A DNA stretch of 24,589 bases from Bacillota bacterium (GCA_023450835.1 JAEXGM010000285.1:1-24589); one strand, 5' to 3'; shown: positions 1 to 8,285, numbered from the stretch's first letter. A program made the numbers and translations. Notes: generated by a model from the sequence alone, not told the origin.

Positions 1-126
1 TTTGAGTGTAACGAGTTATCTGTTTGAGGATATGTCCGGCACAAAGCAGCCAGAGAATTAGGACTTCTTATACATTGGAATCGAAGCATGCGTCATTCTG
101 TTTTGTACAGCTTGCCGTCCCCTTGC

Positions 127-147
127 AAAAAACCGGCCTTTTGCCAG
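127..147 (-). terminator. Rho-independent terminator after galE
   Basis: Read on the minus strand, a short stem CTGGC / GCCGG (one G-U pair) with loop AAAAG is followed directly by six T residues. It begins about 9 bases beyond the galE stop codon, where the end of the sugar-activation genes is expected. The stem is only five pairs, so it may be a modest terminator. Bases 1-126 beyond it hold no gene that I can support. Confidence 0.6.
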
Positions 148-155
148 AAAAATAA

Positions 156-1166
156 TCATTTGTATCCGTTCGGATTATTCTGCTGCCAGCGCCAAGCATC
201 TTCGCACATCTCATCCAGACCCCTTTTGGCTGTCCACCCCAGCTCTTCCTTTGCCAGAGTAACATCTGCATAGCAGACTGCTATATCTCCCGGACGGCGG
301 GGTTTTACCACATAAGGAATGTCTTTACCGCACACACGGGAAAATGTCTTAATCATGTCAAACACGCTATAGCCGGTACCGGTGCCAAGATTATAGGTGC
401 AAATGCCGGGCTGCTCCGCCAGCTTTTCTACTGCTTTTACATGTCCATCTGCCAGGTCCGCAACATGAATATAATCTCTGATACCGCTTCCGTCGGGAGT
501 ATCATAATCATTTCCGAACACGCCCACAGACTCATGCTTTCCTACCGCCGTCTGGGTTATATAAGGCACCAGATTATTGGGAATTCCCTGAGGGTCTTCT
601 CCTATCCTGCCGCTTTTATGGGCACCGATGGGATTAAAATAACGGAGCAGTATAATATTCCAGGAAGTATCTGCATGATGCAGATCTCTCAGGATATTTT
701 CCAGCATTAGTTTCGTACTTCCATAAGGATTGGTGGCTGACAGGGGGAAATCCTCTTTTATGGGAACTGTCTCCGGCTTTCCGTAGACCGTAGCGGAAGA
801 ACTAAAGACTATGTTCTTTACCCCGAAGTCTCTCATGACAGCAAGCAGCACCAGCGTTCCGGTAATATTATTATGATAATATTCCAGCGGCTTTTGTACG
901 GATTCGCCCACAGCCTTTAGACCGGCAAAATGTATTACTGCGTCTATCTTTTCTGTCTGAAATATTTCCCTGAGTTCCTTTTCCCACAGCAGATCTGTTT
1001 TATAAAATTTGATATCCTTGCCGGTAATTTCTTTTACTCTTTTTAAAGCCTCTTCACTGGAATTGCACAGATTATCAACTACAACTACTTCATATCCGGC
1101 ATTTAACAATTCCACGCAGGTATGACTTCCGATATATCCGGCACCGCCGGTCACCAATATTGCCAT
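156..1166 (-). CDS. galE: UDP-glucose 4-epimerase
   Basis: Cytoplasmic NAD-dependent epimerase that interconverts UDP-glucose and UDP-galactose; some relatives also take the N-acetylated forms. The 336-residue length is normal for GalE. The N-terminus carries the Rossmann signature TGGAGYIGSH (residues 6-15). The SSSATVYG segment (about 122-129) and Y148-x3-K152 supply the SDR catalytic Ser, Tyr and Lys, and the C-terminal half has the usual NLGTGTGYSV and RRPGD segments. The ATG start is preceded by AAAGGGGAT. It is the last gene of a set with the NahK-like kinase and nucleotidyltransferase, 100 bases behind the kinase, and may have an additional internal promoter in that gap. The context suggests it epimerises the NDP-sugar made by its neighbours. 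The identity is very secure; the exact in vivo substrate is not visible. Confidence 0.96.
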   Translation of the reverse strand: MAILVTGGAGYIGSHTCVELLNAGYEVVVVDNLCNSSEEALKRVKEITGKDIKFYKTDLLWEKELREIFQTEKIDAVIHFAGLKAVGESVQKPLEYYHNNITGTLVLLAVMRDFGVKNIVFSSSATVYGKPETVPIKEDFPLSATNPYGSTKLMLENILRDLHHADTSWNIILLRYFNPIGAHKSGRIGEDPQGIPNNLVPYITQTAVGKHESVGVFGNDYDTPDGSGIRDYIHVADLADGHVKAVEKLAEQPGICTYNLGTGTGYSVFDMIKTFSRVCGKDIPYVVKPRRPGDIAVCYADVTLAKEELGWTAKRGLDEMCEDAWRWQQNNPNGYK

Positions 1167-1251
1167 AGTATCCCCTTTCCAACCTTTAAATCATCTTTTA
1201 AACTGCTTAAGCTGGTCTGAATGTTCAAGCACTCTCTGACTCAGTTCTAAT

Positions 1252-1279
1252 TTTATAGCATTTCCTCTAGCTTTGACAA
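1252..1279 (-). promoter_or_regulatory. galE: Possible internal promoter for galE
   Basis: On the minus strand TTGTCA (1279-1274) is separated by 16 bases from TATAAA (1257-1252). The -35 element lies in the last codons of the kinase gene, and the -10 element lies in the 100-base gap before galE. This would allow galE to be expressed apart from the upstream pair. It rests only on motif match and the unusually long gap. Confidence 0.35.
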
Positions 1280-2391
1280 CTATATTTTCTTATAATTTCA
1301 TTCATGCTGTTCCATTTCTCTTCCATGTCTGCCGCCAGCTTAAGCTGAGTCCTGCAGCGGTCCAGATTATGACCTTCCCGGTGAATGCGAAAATACGTAT
1401 CCCCCTGAAGGTAATCTGTCAGAAAGCGCATGCCGCATTCCAGGGTCATTAACTTGGCTCCTACCCCCAGCATTTCTATTTCCTTTTCAGTGAGACTGCC
1501 GTTGCAGCCTTCCAAAAACCCCTTCGTATAGATTTCAAATAAATTCAGGTCCAGAGAGACCTTTGACAGATCTGTCTCATCCTCAGCAGCTGTATTTGCT
1601 CCGAACCGAATGGAATCTCCATAGTCAAAGACAGACAGCCCGGGCATTACTGTGTCCAGATCAATAACACAGATACCTTTTCCGGTATTGCTGTCAATTA
1701 ATATATTATTCAGCTTTGTGTCATTATGAGTAACCCGAAGAGGCAGTTCTCCCGCTCTTAACAGGTCCATACACACCTTCATTTCCTCTTCCCGCTCTGT
1801 CAGAAAACAGATTTCAGCTTGCACTCCTTCCCCATGTCCCCAGGCATCCTCCTCTACCGCCTTCTTAAAAGCCTCAAAGCGAACCGGTGTATTATGAAAA
1901 TCCGGTATAGTCTCATAGAGGCTGCCGGCATCATAATCCGCCAGCAGGTTCTGAAAATGTCCGAAGGATACGGCACTCTCATAAAAATCCTTAACATTCT
2001 CCACTCTGTCATAGGAGACGGCATCCCCAATAAAGAGATAAGCCCTCCAATAAGAACCGATACTATCCTTGAAATAGGGGTTACCGTCTTTTGTATAGAC
2101 CACATTCATGGTTTCCCTTTTGATATCCCCTGCATTTTTTTCTATCTTATCCCGGAGAAATGATGTTACATTGCAAATATTCTGCATTAGCTCTTCCGGT
2201 TTTTTAAATATCTCATGATTCATCCTTTGCAGGATGTACTTCTCAATGCGGCCGTCCGATTCCTTAAAACGGATTAAAAAGGTATCGTTAATATGCCCGC
2301 TGCCATAGCGGCTGTAATCCAGATATTCTCCCCGGAACCCGATTGCCCGGATGGCTTCCTGTATTCTGGAGCAATATTCTTCCCTTGTCAT
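1267..2391 (-). CDS. NahK-like sugar 1-kinase (APH-fold phosphotransferase)
   Basis: Aminoglycoside-phosphotransferase-fold kinase, 374 residues, resembling bifidobacterial N-acetylhexosamine 1-kinase (NahK/LnpB, about 360 residues). The catalytic loop is visible as THNDTKLNN (221-229, D224 the likely base), followed by the metal-binding IDLDTVMPG (243-251) and the FDYGDSIRFG segment (255-264) typical of NahK relatives. An N-terminal lobe with SGHINDTFL (31-39) fits the nucleotide-binding glycine-rich turn. The predicted reaction is anomeric phosphorylation of a free sugar (GlcNAc, GalNAc or another hexose). The ATG follows GGGAGG at good spacing. It lies 27 bases after the nucleotidyltransferase and 100 before galE, which matches a kinase-nucleotidyltransferase-epimerase activation route. 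Sugar specificity cannot be read from sequence; choline- or homoserine-kinase-like activity is less likely given the neighbours. Confidence 0.8.
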   Translation of the reverse strand: MTREEYCSRIQEAIRAIGFRGEYLDYSRYGSGHINDTFLIRFKESDGRIEKYILQRMNHEIFKKPEELMQNICNVTSFLRDKIEKNAGDIKRETMNVVYTKDGNPYFKDSIGSYWRAYLFIGDAVSYDRVENVKDFYESAVSFGHFQNLLADYDAGSLYETIPDFHNTPVRFEAFKKAVEEDAWGHGEGVQAEICFLTEREEEMKVCMDLLRAGELPLRVTHNDTKLNNILIDSNTGKGICVIDLDTVMPGLSVFDYGDSIRFGANTAAEDETDLSKVSLDLNLFEIYTKGFLEGCNGSLTEKEIEMLGVGAKLMTLECGMRFLTDYLQGDTYFRIHREGHNLDRCRTQLKLAADMEEKWNSMNEIIRKYSCQS

Positions 2392-2418
2392 AATAAATCC
2401 TCCCTTATCATTAATCTC

Positions 2419-3339
2419 TTAAACCCATAGTTTCTCCGGATATATTCCAATATCTTTTAAGTTCTGAATCGCCCCCATCACAGCTTCCTTGTCTTCCTTA
2501 TAAGTTACGCCATACCATTTGTCCTGGGATTTCAAAACTCTTACTTCCGCTTTCTCCTCATCTATCAGTTCTCCCACTACGCTGGGAAGAAAATATTCGG
2601 CTTTCAGAGGATTAAGCACTGCCCTGGTTTGCAGAAAATCTGTGAATTTCTCTTCCAGAACAGGAAGGATACTCTTATGAAATCCCCACAGATTCATAGA
2701 TACAATACTGGAATCCGGGAGTTCCTCCCAGGTCTTTCCTTCATCCTCCGTATAGACTGCCCGATTACCCTGTTTTTCGATATGTACCCTTTCTACGATT
2801 CCCTTCAGCCTGCCGTCTCCGTCCACGCTGCAGACTCCCCGTGCAACATGCCCGTGTTCTGTTAACGTATTTTTTAACAGATATCCTACCATGGAATACT
2901 GGAACTTCTCTGAATCCTCCGTAGAAACCAGCGTGTCATATATCATGGAAAAAGCCTGCCTTCCGTAATAATCATCGGCATTAATTACCGCAAAGGGTCC
3001 TTGAATGATATCACGGCAGCTAAGAATAGCGTGCCCGGTGCCCCAGGGTTTCTTCCTGCCCTCCGGTACCGCAAATCCTTCCGGCAGACAGCTAAGCTCT
3101 TGGTAGACATATGCCACCTCTGCCTGGTCTGCAATGCGGTTGCCGATTCTCTGTTTAAAATCTTCTTCCATCTCACGCTTTATAATGAATATTATTTTCT
3201 TAAAGCCAGCTCTTACTGCATCATAAATCGAAAAATCAATAATCAGGTTACCCTGGCTGTCGATGGGATCAATCTGCTTAAGTCCTCCATATCTGCTTCC
3301 CATTCCGGCTGCCATAATTACTAAAACCGGTTCTTTCAT
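2419..3339 (-). CDS. Sugar-phosphate nucleotidyltransferase
   Basis: Cytoplasmic enzyme expected to join a sugar-1-phosphate to a nucleotide, releasing pyrophosphate. The 306-residue protein starts with the NTP-transferase signature MAAGMGSRYGGLK (9-21; the glycine loop, R16 and K21). It also has WGTGHA (99-104) and NADDYYG (120-126), whose Asp pair would hold the metal. It resembles the nucleotidyltransferases that occur next to NahK-like kinases in Clostridia, not classic GalU. The start at 3339 is chosen because the nucleotidyltransferase signature begins a few residues later and an AAGGAG site lies just upstream; an in-frame extension to 3405 would run through a structured repeat and is unlikely to be translated. 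The stop of a 28-codon mini-ORF in that repeat overlaps this start as ATGA. The nucleotide and sugar used are inferred only. Confidence 0.8.
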   Translation of the reverse strand: MKEPVLVIMAAGMGSRYGGLKQIDPIDSQGNLIIDFSIYDAVRAGFKKIIFIIKREMEEDFKQRIGNRIADQAEVAYVYQELSCLPEGFAVPEGRKKPWGTGHAILSCRDIIQGPFAVINADDYYGRQAFSMIYDTLVSTEDSEKFQYSMVGYLLKNTLTEHGHVARGVCSVDGDGRLKGIVERVHIEKQGNRAVYTEDEGKTWEELPDSSIVSMNLWGFHKSILPVLEEKFTDFLQTRAVLNPLKAEYFLPSVVGELIDEEKAEVRVLKSQDKWYGVTYKEDKEAVMGAIQNLKDIGIYPEKLWV

Positions 3340-3341
3340 AT

Positions 3342-3447
3342 TATCTCCTTTCGTGAACATCCAATCACTGATTGGATATTCCTGAATCCGTAGGTGAAAA
3401 AACAATCTTTTTGTTTTTTCACCTATCTCCTTTCGTGGATATCAAAT
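3342..3447 (-). repeat. 82-base double-hairpin leader repeat, copy at nucleotidyltransferase
   Basis: One full 82-base unit (3342-3423) is followed by the beginning of a second (3424-3447), so the CTCCTTTCGTG segment (the ribosome site on the minus strand) occurs twice, exactly 82 bases apart. The unit has hairpin A (3355-3366 with 3370-3381, 12 pairs, one mismatch), a linker CTGAATCCGTA, and hairpin B (3393-3405 with 3411-3423, 13 perfect pairs). The same period, linker and layout recur at 19891-20080 with different but still paired stem bases. On the minus strand it forms the untranslated leader right up to the nucleotidyltransferase start. It contains a GTG mini-ORF (3422 to 3336) with its own AAGGAG site. 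Confidence 0.85.
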
Positions 3448-3474
3448 TTATATTGGCCAATCTTCTAAGAAAGA

Positions 3475-3515
3475 AGGCCACCCCAGTAACGCTGTTACTT
3501 GCTGACGGGTGGCCT
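3475..3515 (-). terminator. Terminator of the glycan-uptake operon
   Basis: A nine-base perfect stem AGGCCACCC (3475-3483) / GGGTGGCCT (3507-3515) encloses an inner stem AGTAAC / GTTACT. Read on the minus strand it is followed by a T-rich stretch (TCTTTCTT). It sits about 57 bases past the stop of the solute-binding protein gene, at the operon end, and separates that operon from the nucleotidyltransferase-kinase-galE set. Confidence 0.8.
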
Positions 3516-3571
3516 ATTCTACCTTCCCCCGGTTTGAATGTCTAAGTAAGCATCAGGCGGGCTATGGTAAT

Positions 3572-5035
3572 TTATTTATTCTTTGCAGCCTGGAATTCGT
3601 CCATCTGCTTTTGCACTTCTGCCACATATTCGTCAATGCCGGCTTTTTTCAATGCTTCCAGGGCCTTTGGATACTCTGTATCGTAGTCTACGAAACCATA
3701 GAGTATAGGTGCCATCTGCTTTCCTGCCACTTCTTTAATAGCTGCTTCCAATACTTTTACTTTTTCGTTATTGAAGCGGAAGCCAAGCATATTGGAGGTA
3801 ACAGCCTCGTTATCCCAGTTTTCATAGGTATCAATATAGCTCTGGTCAATATCAGGTGCAAATAACTGATAGTTCTTATTGCGGAACATCCATTCATAGA
3901 AGAACTCATCATTTACCAGCTTCTTAATTCTTCCGTCTACGATATCATAATCTTTCCCTTTTACGCCATATAAAGCCATAAGATAATTATCCTGGGATGA
4001 ATACAGCCAGTTTACAAACTTCATTGCGCCTTCCGGGTTGGGTGCTGTCTGCGGTATGCAAAGTACTTCGCCTCCCGTCGCAATAATGTAGCGGGGTTCC
4101 TCCGGCTTCAGGATATAAGTCTTTAATCTGGCATCGGGAGCATTTGCCTTTACGCTGTCGATAATCTCATTTTCCTTGCCAAGAGAACCTTCTACCCACA
4201 GGTATAAGCCGGTCTGCATACGGGAATCTCTCTCGTTGTACTTGGTTGTCAGGTCATCGGTATACAGGCCTTCGTTGTACATTTGACGGTTATACTGTGC
4301 TACTTTCTTAAAAGCATCTGTTTCATAATAATCATATACCTTGTTTGTTTTTTCTCCATAAACTATGCTGTCTTCATTTGCACACCAGGTAAGCTGCTCC
4401 TCTCCAAAATATCTGGTCAGCGGTTTGAAGATGGGATCTGCCGGGCCTTTCATTTCCGGAAATAACTCTTTTGCCTTCTCCGCAAAAGCTTTCAGGTCCT
4501 CAGCCGTCTTAATCTCAGTCATACCGCAGGCTTCCAGAATATCCTGGCGTACACATACCATCTGATACATTCCGGAGGAAGGTGCATAGGCGGAAGGAAT
4601 TCCGTAGATGTTTCCGTTAATGGTAGAGCCTTCCATCTGCTCTTTGGGAAGTACCTTTAACATATCCTGGCCATACTTATCAATCAGGTCATTGAGTACC
4701 GATGCCTGCTTCTTATTTACAATAGTAGCAAGGTCGGGAAGTCCGTCCCAGTACAGGTCGATAGGTTCCTGGGCAGCCAGCATGATATCTTTTTGTTCCC
4801 AGTACTGATCCCATGGTGTATAGACCATCTCCACCTTAATCCCCAGGTCTTCTTTCATTTTCTGTGCGAACTCGTTGCTCATAAATTCAGACATTCTTTC
4901 ACTTTCATCCCCGGGATAGAGAATTGTTACGGTTTTCGTCTTTGAAGTGTCTTTTGCATCATTTCTACTGTTACATCCCCCAAGTAAACCGATTGCCATA
5001 ATAACGGCAGCGGTCAGAATAAATAGTCTTTTCAT
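3572..5035 (-). CDS. LplA-type sugar-binding lipoprotein (DUF3502 family)
   Basis: Extracellular solute-binding protein of a carbohydrate ABC importer, 487 residues, anchored to the outer face of the membrane. The N-terminus is a signal peptide with lipobox LLGGC, the lipidated Cys being residue 21. A bacterial solute-binding fold follows, and the last 130 residues show the DUF3502 pattern (GFRFNNEKVK, LYGFVDYDTEYPKALEALKKAG) seen in B. subtilis LplA/YtcQ-type proteins. AAGGAGG precedes the ATG by eight bases. It is the last gene of the operon, 69 bases behind the LplC-type permease, with a hairpin in the gap. Binding proteins of this group usually bind oligosaccharides or uronide-containing fragments; the ligand here is unknown. 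Confidence 0.93.
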   Translation of the reverse strand: MKRLFILTAAVIMAIGLLGGCNSRNDAKDTSKTKTVTILYPGDESERMSEFMSNEFAQKMKEDLGIKVEMVYTPWDQYWEQKDIMLAAQEPIDLYWDGLPDLATIVNKKQASVLNDLIDKYGQDMLKVLPKEQMEGSTINGNIYGIPSAYAPSSGMYQMVCVRQDILEACGMTEIKTAEDLKAFAEKAKELFPEMKGPADPIFKPLTRYFGEEQLTWCANEDSIVYGEKTNKVYDYYETDAFKKVAQYNRQMYNEGLYTDDLTTKYNERDSRMQTGLYLWVEGSLGKENEIIDSVKANAPDARLKTYILKPEEPRYIIATGGEVLCIPQTAPNPEGAMKFVNWLYSSQDNYLMALYGVKGKDYDIVDGRIKKLVNDEFFYEWMFRNKNYQLFAPDIDQSYIDTYENWDNEAVTSNMLGFRFNNEKVKVLEAAIKEVAGKQMAPILYGFVDYDTEYPKALEALKKAGIDEYVAEVQKQMDEFQAAKNK

Positions 5036-5075
5036 TGCTGCATCCTCCTTTTGGTTTTATGTTAAGCCTTCATCC

Positions 5076-5106
5076 AGGCTCGACAACAATTGTTATCAAG
5101 GAGCCT
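5076..5106 (-). other. Intercistronic hairpin between permease and binding-protein genes
   Basis: AGGCTC (5076-5081) pairs with GAGCCT (5101-5106), enclosing the 10-base palindrome AACAATTGTT. It overlaps the permease stop codon and precedes the binding-protein ribosome site. It has no T-tract, so it is more likely an RNA-processing or stability element than a terminator; such hairpins often favour higher binding-protein expression. The role is inferred. Confidence 0.4.
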
Positions 5107-5998
5107 ATTCCTTGACTGCACCTGTCATAATACCCTGTACAAAATACTTTTGTACAAAGGGATATAAGAAGATAATAGGACCAATGGTAATTACGGTAAC
5201 TGCCATTTTCACCGTCTCGGAGGGCAGCGTTATACCTGCTGCTGCGCCGGAAGGAATCCTGCCTGAGCTGACAGCATTTACATTGGATAAAATCGTGTAT
5301 AAGTAGTATTGAAGAGGGAAGAGATTCTTATCGTTAATAAAAATCAGGGCATTCCACCAGTCATTCCAGTATTGCAGGGCATACATAAGGCCTACGGTCA
5401 AAACTGCTGTTTTGCTGAGGGGAATTGCAATTCTGCCATAAATTCGAAAATAACTCGCTCCGTCAATTTTAGCCGCTTCATATAAGGACGGTGAGATACT
5501 TGAAAAATAAGTTCTCATCAAAAACATGTTCCAGACACTGAAAATAGACGGAAGTATCAGAGCCAGAATATTATTCTTCAGCCCGTAATAATTAACGCAC
5601 ACCACATACCAGGGAATTAATCCCGCGGAAAATACAATGGTAAAATTACATAAGAACGCAATGATATTCCGGTATTTCAAGCTTTGAATGGATAATGCAA
5701 AAGCAATCATGCTGGTAATGACCATGGCACCAAGAGTCCCGGCCACTGTTACAAAAATCGTAATCCCATAGGATTTTATAATACGCATACCGCTGTTTGC
5801 AAAAATATAAATATAAGTATTGAATGTAAACTTCTGGGGAATAGCCGAGTATCCGTGCATAACAATTTCGTGTTCCCCGGAGAGGGATACGCTTAAGGTA
5901 AGAATAAGGGGATACAGGCAGAGCAGTCCAAATAACCCGATGAACAGGTACGCAAAGACCGTTACCATATGGTCGCTGAAGGATTTGTTTTTTCTCAT
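5105..5998 (-). CDS. Carbohydrate ABC permease, LplC type
   Basis: Inner-membrane subunit of the importer, 297 residues with about six hydrophobic segments. The cytoplasmic EAA loop that contacts the ATPase is seen as YEAAKIDGASYFRIYGRIAIP. The C-terminus ends with the FVQKYFVQGIMTGAVKE motif characteristic of CUT1 LplC/YtcP-type permeases. The start ATG shares one base with the upstream permease stop (TAATG), so the two permeases are almost certainly translationally coupled. No ATPase gene is present in the operon; known relatives use a shared MsmX-type ATPase encoded elsewhere. Confidence 0.93.
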   Translation of the reverse strand: MRKNKSFSDHMVTVFAYLFIGLFGLLCLYPLILTLSVSLSGEHEIVMHGYSAIPQKFTFNTYIYIFANSGMRIIKSYGITIFVTVAGTLGAMVITSMIAFALSIQSLKYRNIIAFLCNFTIVFSAGLIPWYVVCVNYYGLKNNILALILPSIFSVWNMFLMRTYFSSISPSLYEAAKIDGASYFRIYGRIAIPLSKTAVLTVGLMYALQYWNDWWNALIFINDKNLFPLQYYLYTILSNVNAVSSGRIPSGAAAGITLPSETVKMAVTVITIGPIIFLYPFVQKYFVQGIMTGAVKE

Positions 5999-6963
5999 TA
6001 AAATAAGCCCTCCCCGTCGTTGTATTTCTTCGCCATCCGGTTAGCCGCCGTCACCAGAATCAGTCCCATAACCGACTGGAACAGACCAATTGCCGTTGCA
6101 TAAGAAAAACCAAGTGTCCTCATAGTCTGATAAACATAAGTATCAATAACAGTTACCGCATCGATTAAAACCGGATTGTTGCCTACGATACCGTAAATCA
6201 TACCGAAATCACCGTAGAAAATACGTCCGATGCTCATTAAGGTCAGTACCACTGCCGTCGGCTTTAGCATGGGTACGGTAAGATAGATAATCCTCTGAAA
6301 TTTGCTTGCGCCGTCCACCTCCGCCGCCTCATAAAGGGAACCGTCAAAGTTGGCCATGGCTGCCATGTATATAATGGAGCTGTATCCGCTCCACTTCCAC
6401 ATACTGGCTATTATAATAATACCCTTCCAGTATTTCGGCTCCGCATACCACTTGACCGGCTGTAATCCGATGGATTGCAGCATATTATTGATAACACCGA
6501 CGTCTGTGGAGAAAAATCCGTAGATAATTGCCCCCACTACTACCCAGGAAAGGAAGTACGGGAAGAACATAAAGCTCTGTGTCAGTTTCTTAAAGACTTT
6601 ACCCCTGATTTCATTGAAGAAAACAGCAATACTGATAGGAACAATCAACCCCAGTATGATTCCGAAAAAATTAATAAACAGTGTATTATAGGTTACCCTC
6701 CACCCCATACTGCTTGTGGAAAAAAAGTATTTGAAGTTGTCAAATCCTACGAACTTACTTCCAAAGATACCATCCACAACATTGAAATCGGTAAATGCCA
6801 TCCAGGTACCTGCAAAGGGTATATAGCAAAACATGACCAGTACGACCAGCGCGGGCATACACATAAGATAAAGTCCTTTGTTCTTCTTCATTTCCCGCAG
6901 GAAGGCTTTGCTCCTCCCTCTTCCCGGCCCCGGTGCCTCATTTTGAATTCTTTTTGATTTCAT
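5998..6963 (-). CDS. Carbohydrate ABC permease, LplB type
   Basis: Second membrane subunit, 321 residues. A basic cytoplasmic N-terminus (about 30 residues) precedes the first membrane segment (GLYLMCMPALVVLVMFCYIP). The FTDFNVVDGIFGSKFVGFDNF stretch is typical of LplB/YteP-type permeases. The EAA loop is YEAAEVDGASKFQRIIYLTVP. It lies 27 bases after the Gfo/Idh/MocA gene and overlaps the LplC-type gene by one base. The ribosome site is weak (AAGAG near the ATG), so coupling to upstream translation is likely. It pairs with the LplC-type permease and the binding protein to form a CUT1 oligosaccharide importer. Confidence 0.93.
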   Translation of the reverse strand: MKSKRIQNEAPGPGRGRSKAFLREMKKNKGLYLMCMPALVVLVMFCYIPFAGTWMAFTDFNVVDGIFGSKFVGFDNFKYFFSTSSMGWRVTYNTLFINFFGIILGLIVPISIAVFFNEIRGKVFKKLTQSFMFFPYFLSWVVVGAIIYGFFSTDVGVINNMLQSIGLQPVKWYAEPKYWKGIIIIASMWKWSGYSSIIYMAAMANFDGSLYEAAEVDGASKFQRIIYLTVPMLKPTAVVLTLMSIGRIFYGDFGMIYGIVGNNPVLIDAVTVIDTYVYQTMRTLGFSYATAIGLFQSVMGLILVTAANRMAKKYNDGEGLF

Positions 6964-6990
6964 CGCTCTTCACCACTCTTTTCTATATTT

Positions 6991-8247
6991 TTAAGAGTTA
7001 CGCAGCCAGCCCTTGAGTACCTCCACATCAACAATTTCGCCGGTAATTCTGGACTGTTCTGCCGCATAAGCCATCACATGGCTTTCAACAGACTGGGTTA
7101 TGGAAGACCTGCTGTTATTACTGTCTGCTTCTAATTGGCATATAAAATCATCCATGAGCGCCACATCGCCACCGCCGTGTCCTCCCTGTGTCAGACCGGT
7201 ATGGATGACCTTTTGCTCAAAGCCGTCAATGGCATTGGAAGAAAACTTGGTGACTTCAATCTGATTTAAGCTGTCGTCTCCTCTGATTTCCCCGTTCTCA
7301 CACATAACCTTGATGGTCCTGCTTATTTTATTGGTAAAGCCGCTTAAGTTAAAGCTGACTGTTACATCATTTTTGAATTCAATTAACACCACCTGATTGT
7401 CGCACACGTCATTGTCACAACGGTATACGCAGCGTCCGTAAGGGCCTTCTTCCAGAGCTTTCAATATTCCTTCTTCTGTCTGGTCCTGAGTCAGCACCAA
7501 TGCAGGCCAGCTGCCGGCTACCGGCAGATATGCCTTTCTGGCATCAAAACGGCAATCTTTTGCAGCCTTACAGGTCAAACAGCGGTCAGAGCTGTCTGCA
7601 GGTGCATTCTCCTCCTTAAAGTATCTCAGACTTCCAAAAGAAGAAATCCTGCTCGCCTCGCTGCCCACCAGCCAGGCTAAAATATCCATATCATGACAGG
7701 ATTTTTGCATAATCAGAGGACTGGATAAATCACTCCTTCTCCAATTACCCCGGACAAAAGAATGGGCAATATGATAATTCCCCACATTCTCATTATGCTG
7801 GATAGTAATTACCTTTCCCAATTCCCCGCTGTCTATAATCTCCTTAATTGCCGCGAAAAAGTTCGTGTATCGAAGGACATGGCATACAATGACCTTACTG
7901 CCTTTCCGGTTTGCCTTATCCTGAATCTTAAGACATTCTTTGGGGTCCGGTGATATGGGCTTTTCCAGCAGAATGTCATAGCCCAGGTCAAGTGCCGCCA
8001 TAACCTGTTCATAATGGTCCCGATCCATACTGGCAATGATAACGGCATCGGCTATCCTGCCGATCTGGTAAAAATCCTCTATTCTCTTAAACTGCATTCC
8101 CAAAGGAATTCCGAATTTCTGTGCTGCCGCTGACCTTTTTTTATCATCCGGCTCCACAACTGCTACAATATCTGCTTTTTTTGTTTCATAGACATATTCG
8201 GAATAAATCATTCCCCGCTGCCCTGCACCTACTAATGCGATTTTCAA
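6991..8247 (-). CDS. Gfo/Idh/MocA family oxidoreductase
   Basis: Cytoplasmic NAD(P)-dependent sugar oxidoreductase of 418 residues. The Rossmann fold begins at once with MKIALVGAGQRG (1-12), and the family's catalytic-lysine motif EKP is at 95-97. The C-terminal half carries the Cys-rich segments CLTCKAAKDC and CVYRCDNDVCDNQVV of a recognised Gfo/Idh/MocA subgroup. I place the start at the TTG at 8247: GGAGG lies eight bases upstream and the Rossmann strand then starts correctly. A GTG at 8286, overlapping the previous stop, would add 13 unlikely residues. In a catabolic operon it probably oxidises C3 or another carbon of a sugar residue, which can prime glycosidic bond cleavage by elimination. 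Substrate unknown. Confidence 0.9.
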   Translation of the reverse strand: MKIALVGAGQRGMIYSEYVYETKKADIVAVVEPDDKKRSAAAQKFGIPLGMQFKRIEDFYQIGRIADAVIIASMDRDHYEQVMAALDLGYDILLEKPISPDPKECLKIQDKANRKGSKVIVCHVLRYTNFFAAIKEIIDSGELGKVITIQHNENVGNYHIAHSFVRGNWRRSDLSSPLIMQKSCHDMDILAWLVGSEASRISSFGSLRYFKEENAPADSSDRCLTCKAAKDCRFDARKAYLPVAGSWPALVLTQDQTEEGILKALEEGPYGRCVYRCDNDVCDNQVVLIEFKNDVTVSFNLSGFTNKISRTIKVMCENGEIRGDDSLNQIEVTKFSSNAIDGFEQKVIHTGLTQGGHGGGDVALMDDFICQLEADSNNSRSSITQSVESHVMAYAAEQSRITGEIVDVEVLKGWLRNS

Positions 8248-8285
8248 TTTTGCTTCCTCCATAATCATTTTTATACCCTGTGACA

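Noticed and set aside
3340..3405. N-terminal extension of the nucleotidyltransferase to an upstream ATG
   Set aside because: The 22 extra residues would be encoded by the repeat hairpins, there is no ribosome site for that ATG, and the catalytic signature starts just after the 3339 start.
6475..6957. 160-codon plus-strand ORF
   Set aside because: It is antisense to the LplB-type permease, whose EAA loop and membrane segments are unambiguous.
3572..6963. Missing ABC ATPase as a defect
   Set aside because: LplABC-type importers usually lack a dedicated ATPase and share an MsmX-type protein, so its absence is normal.
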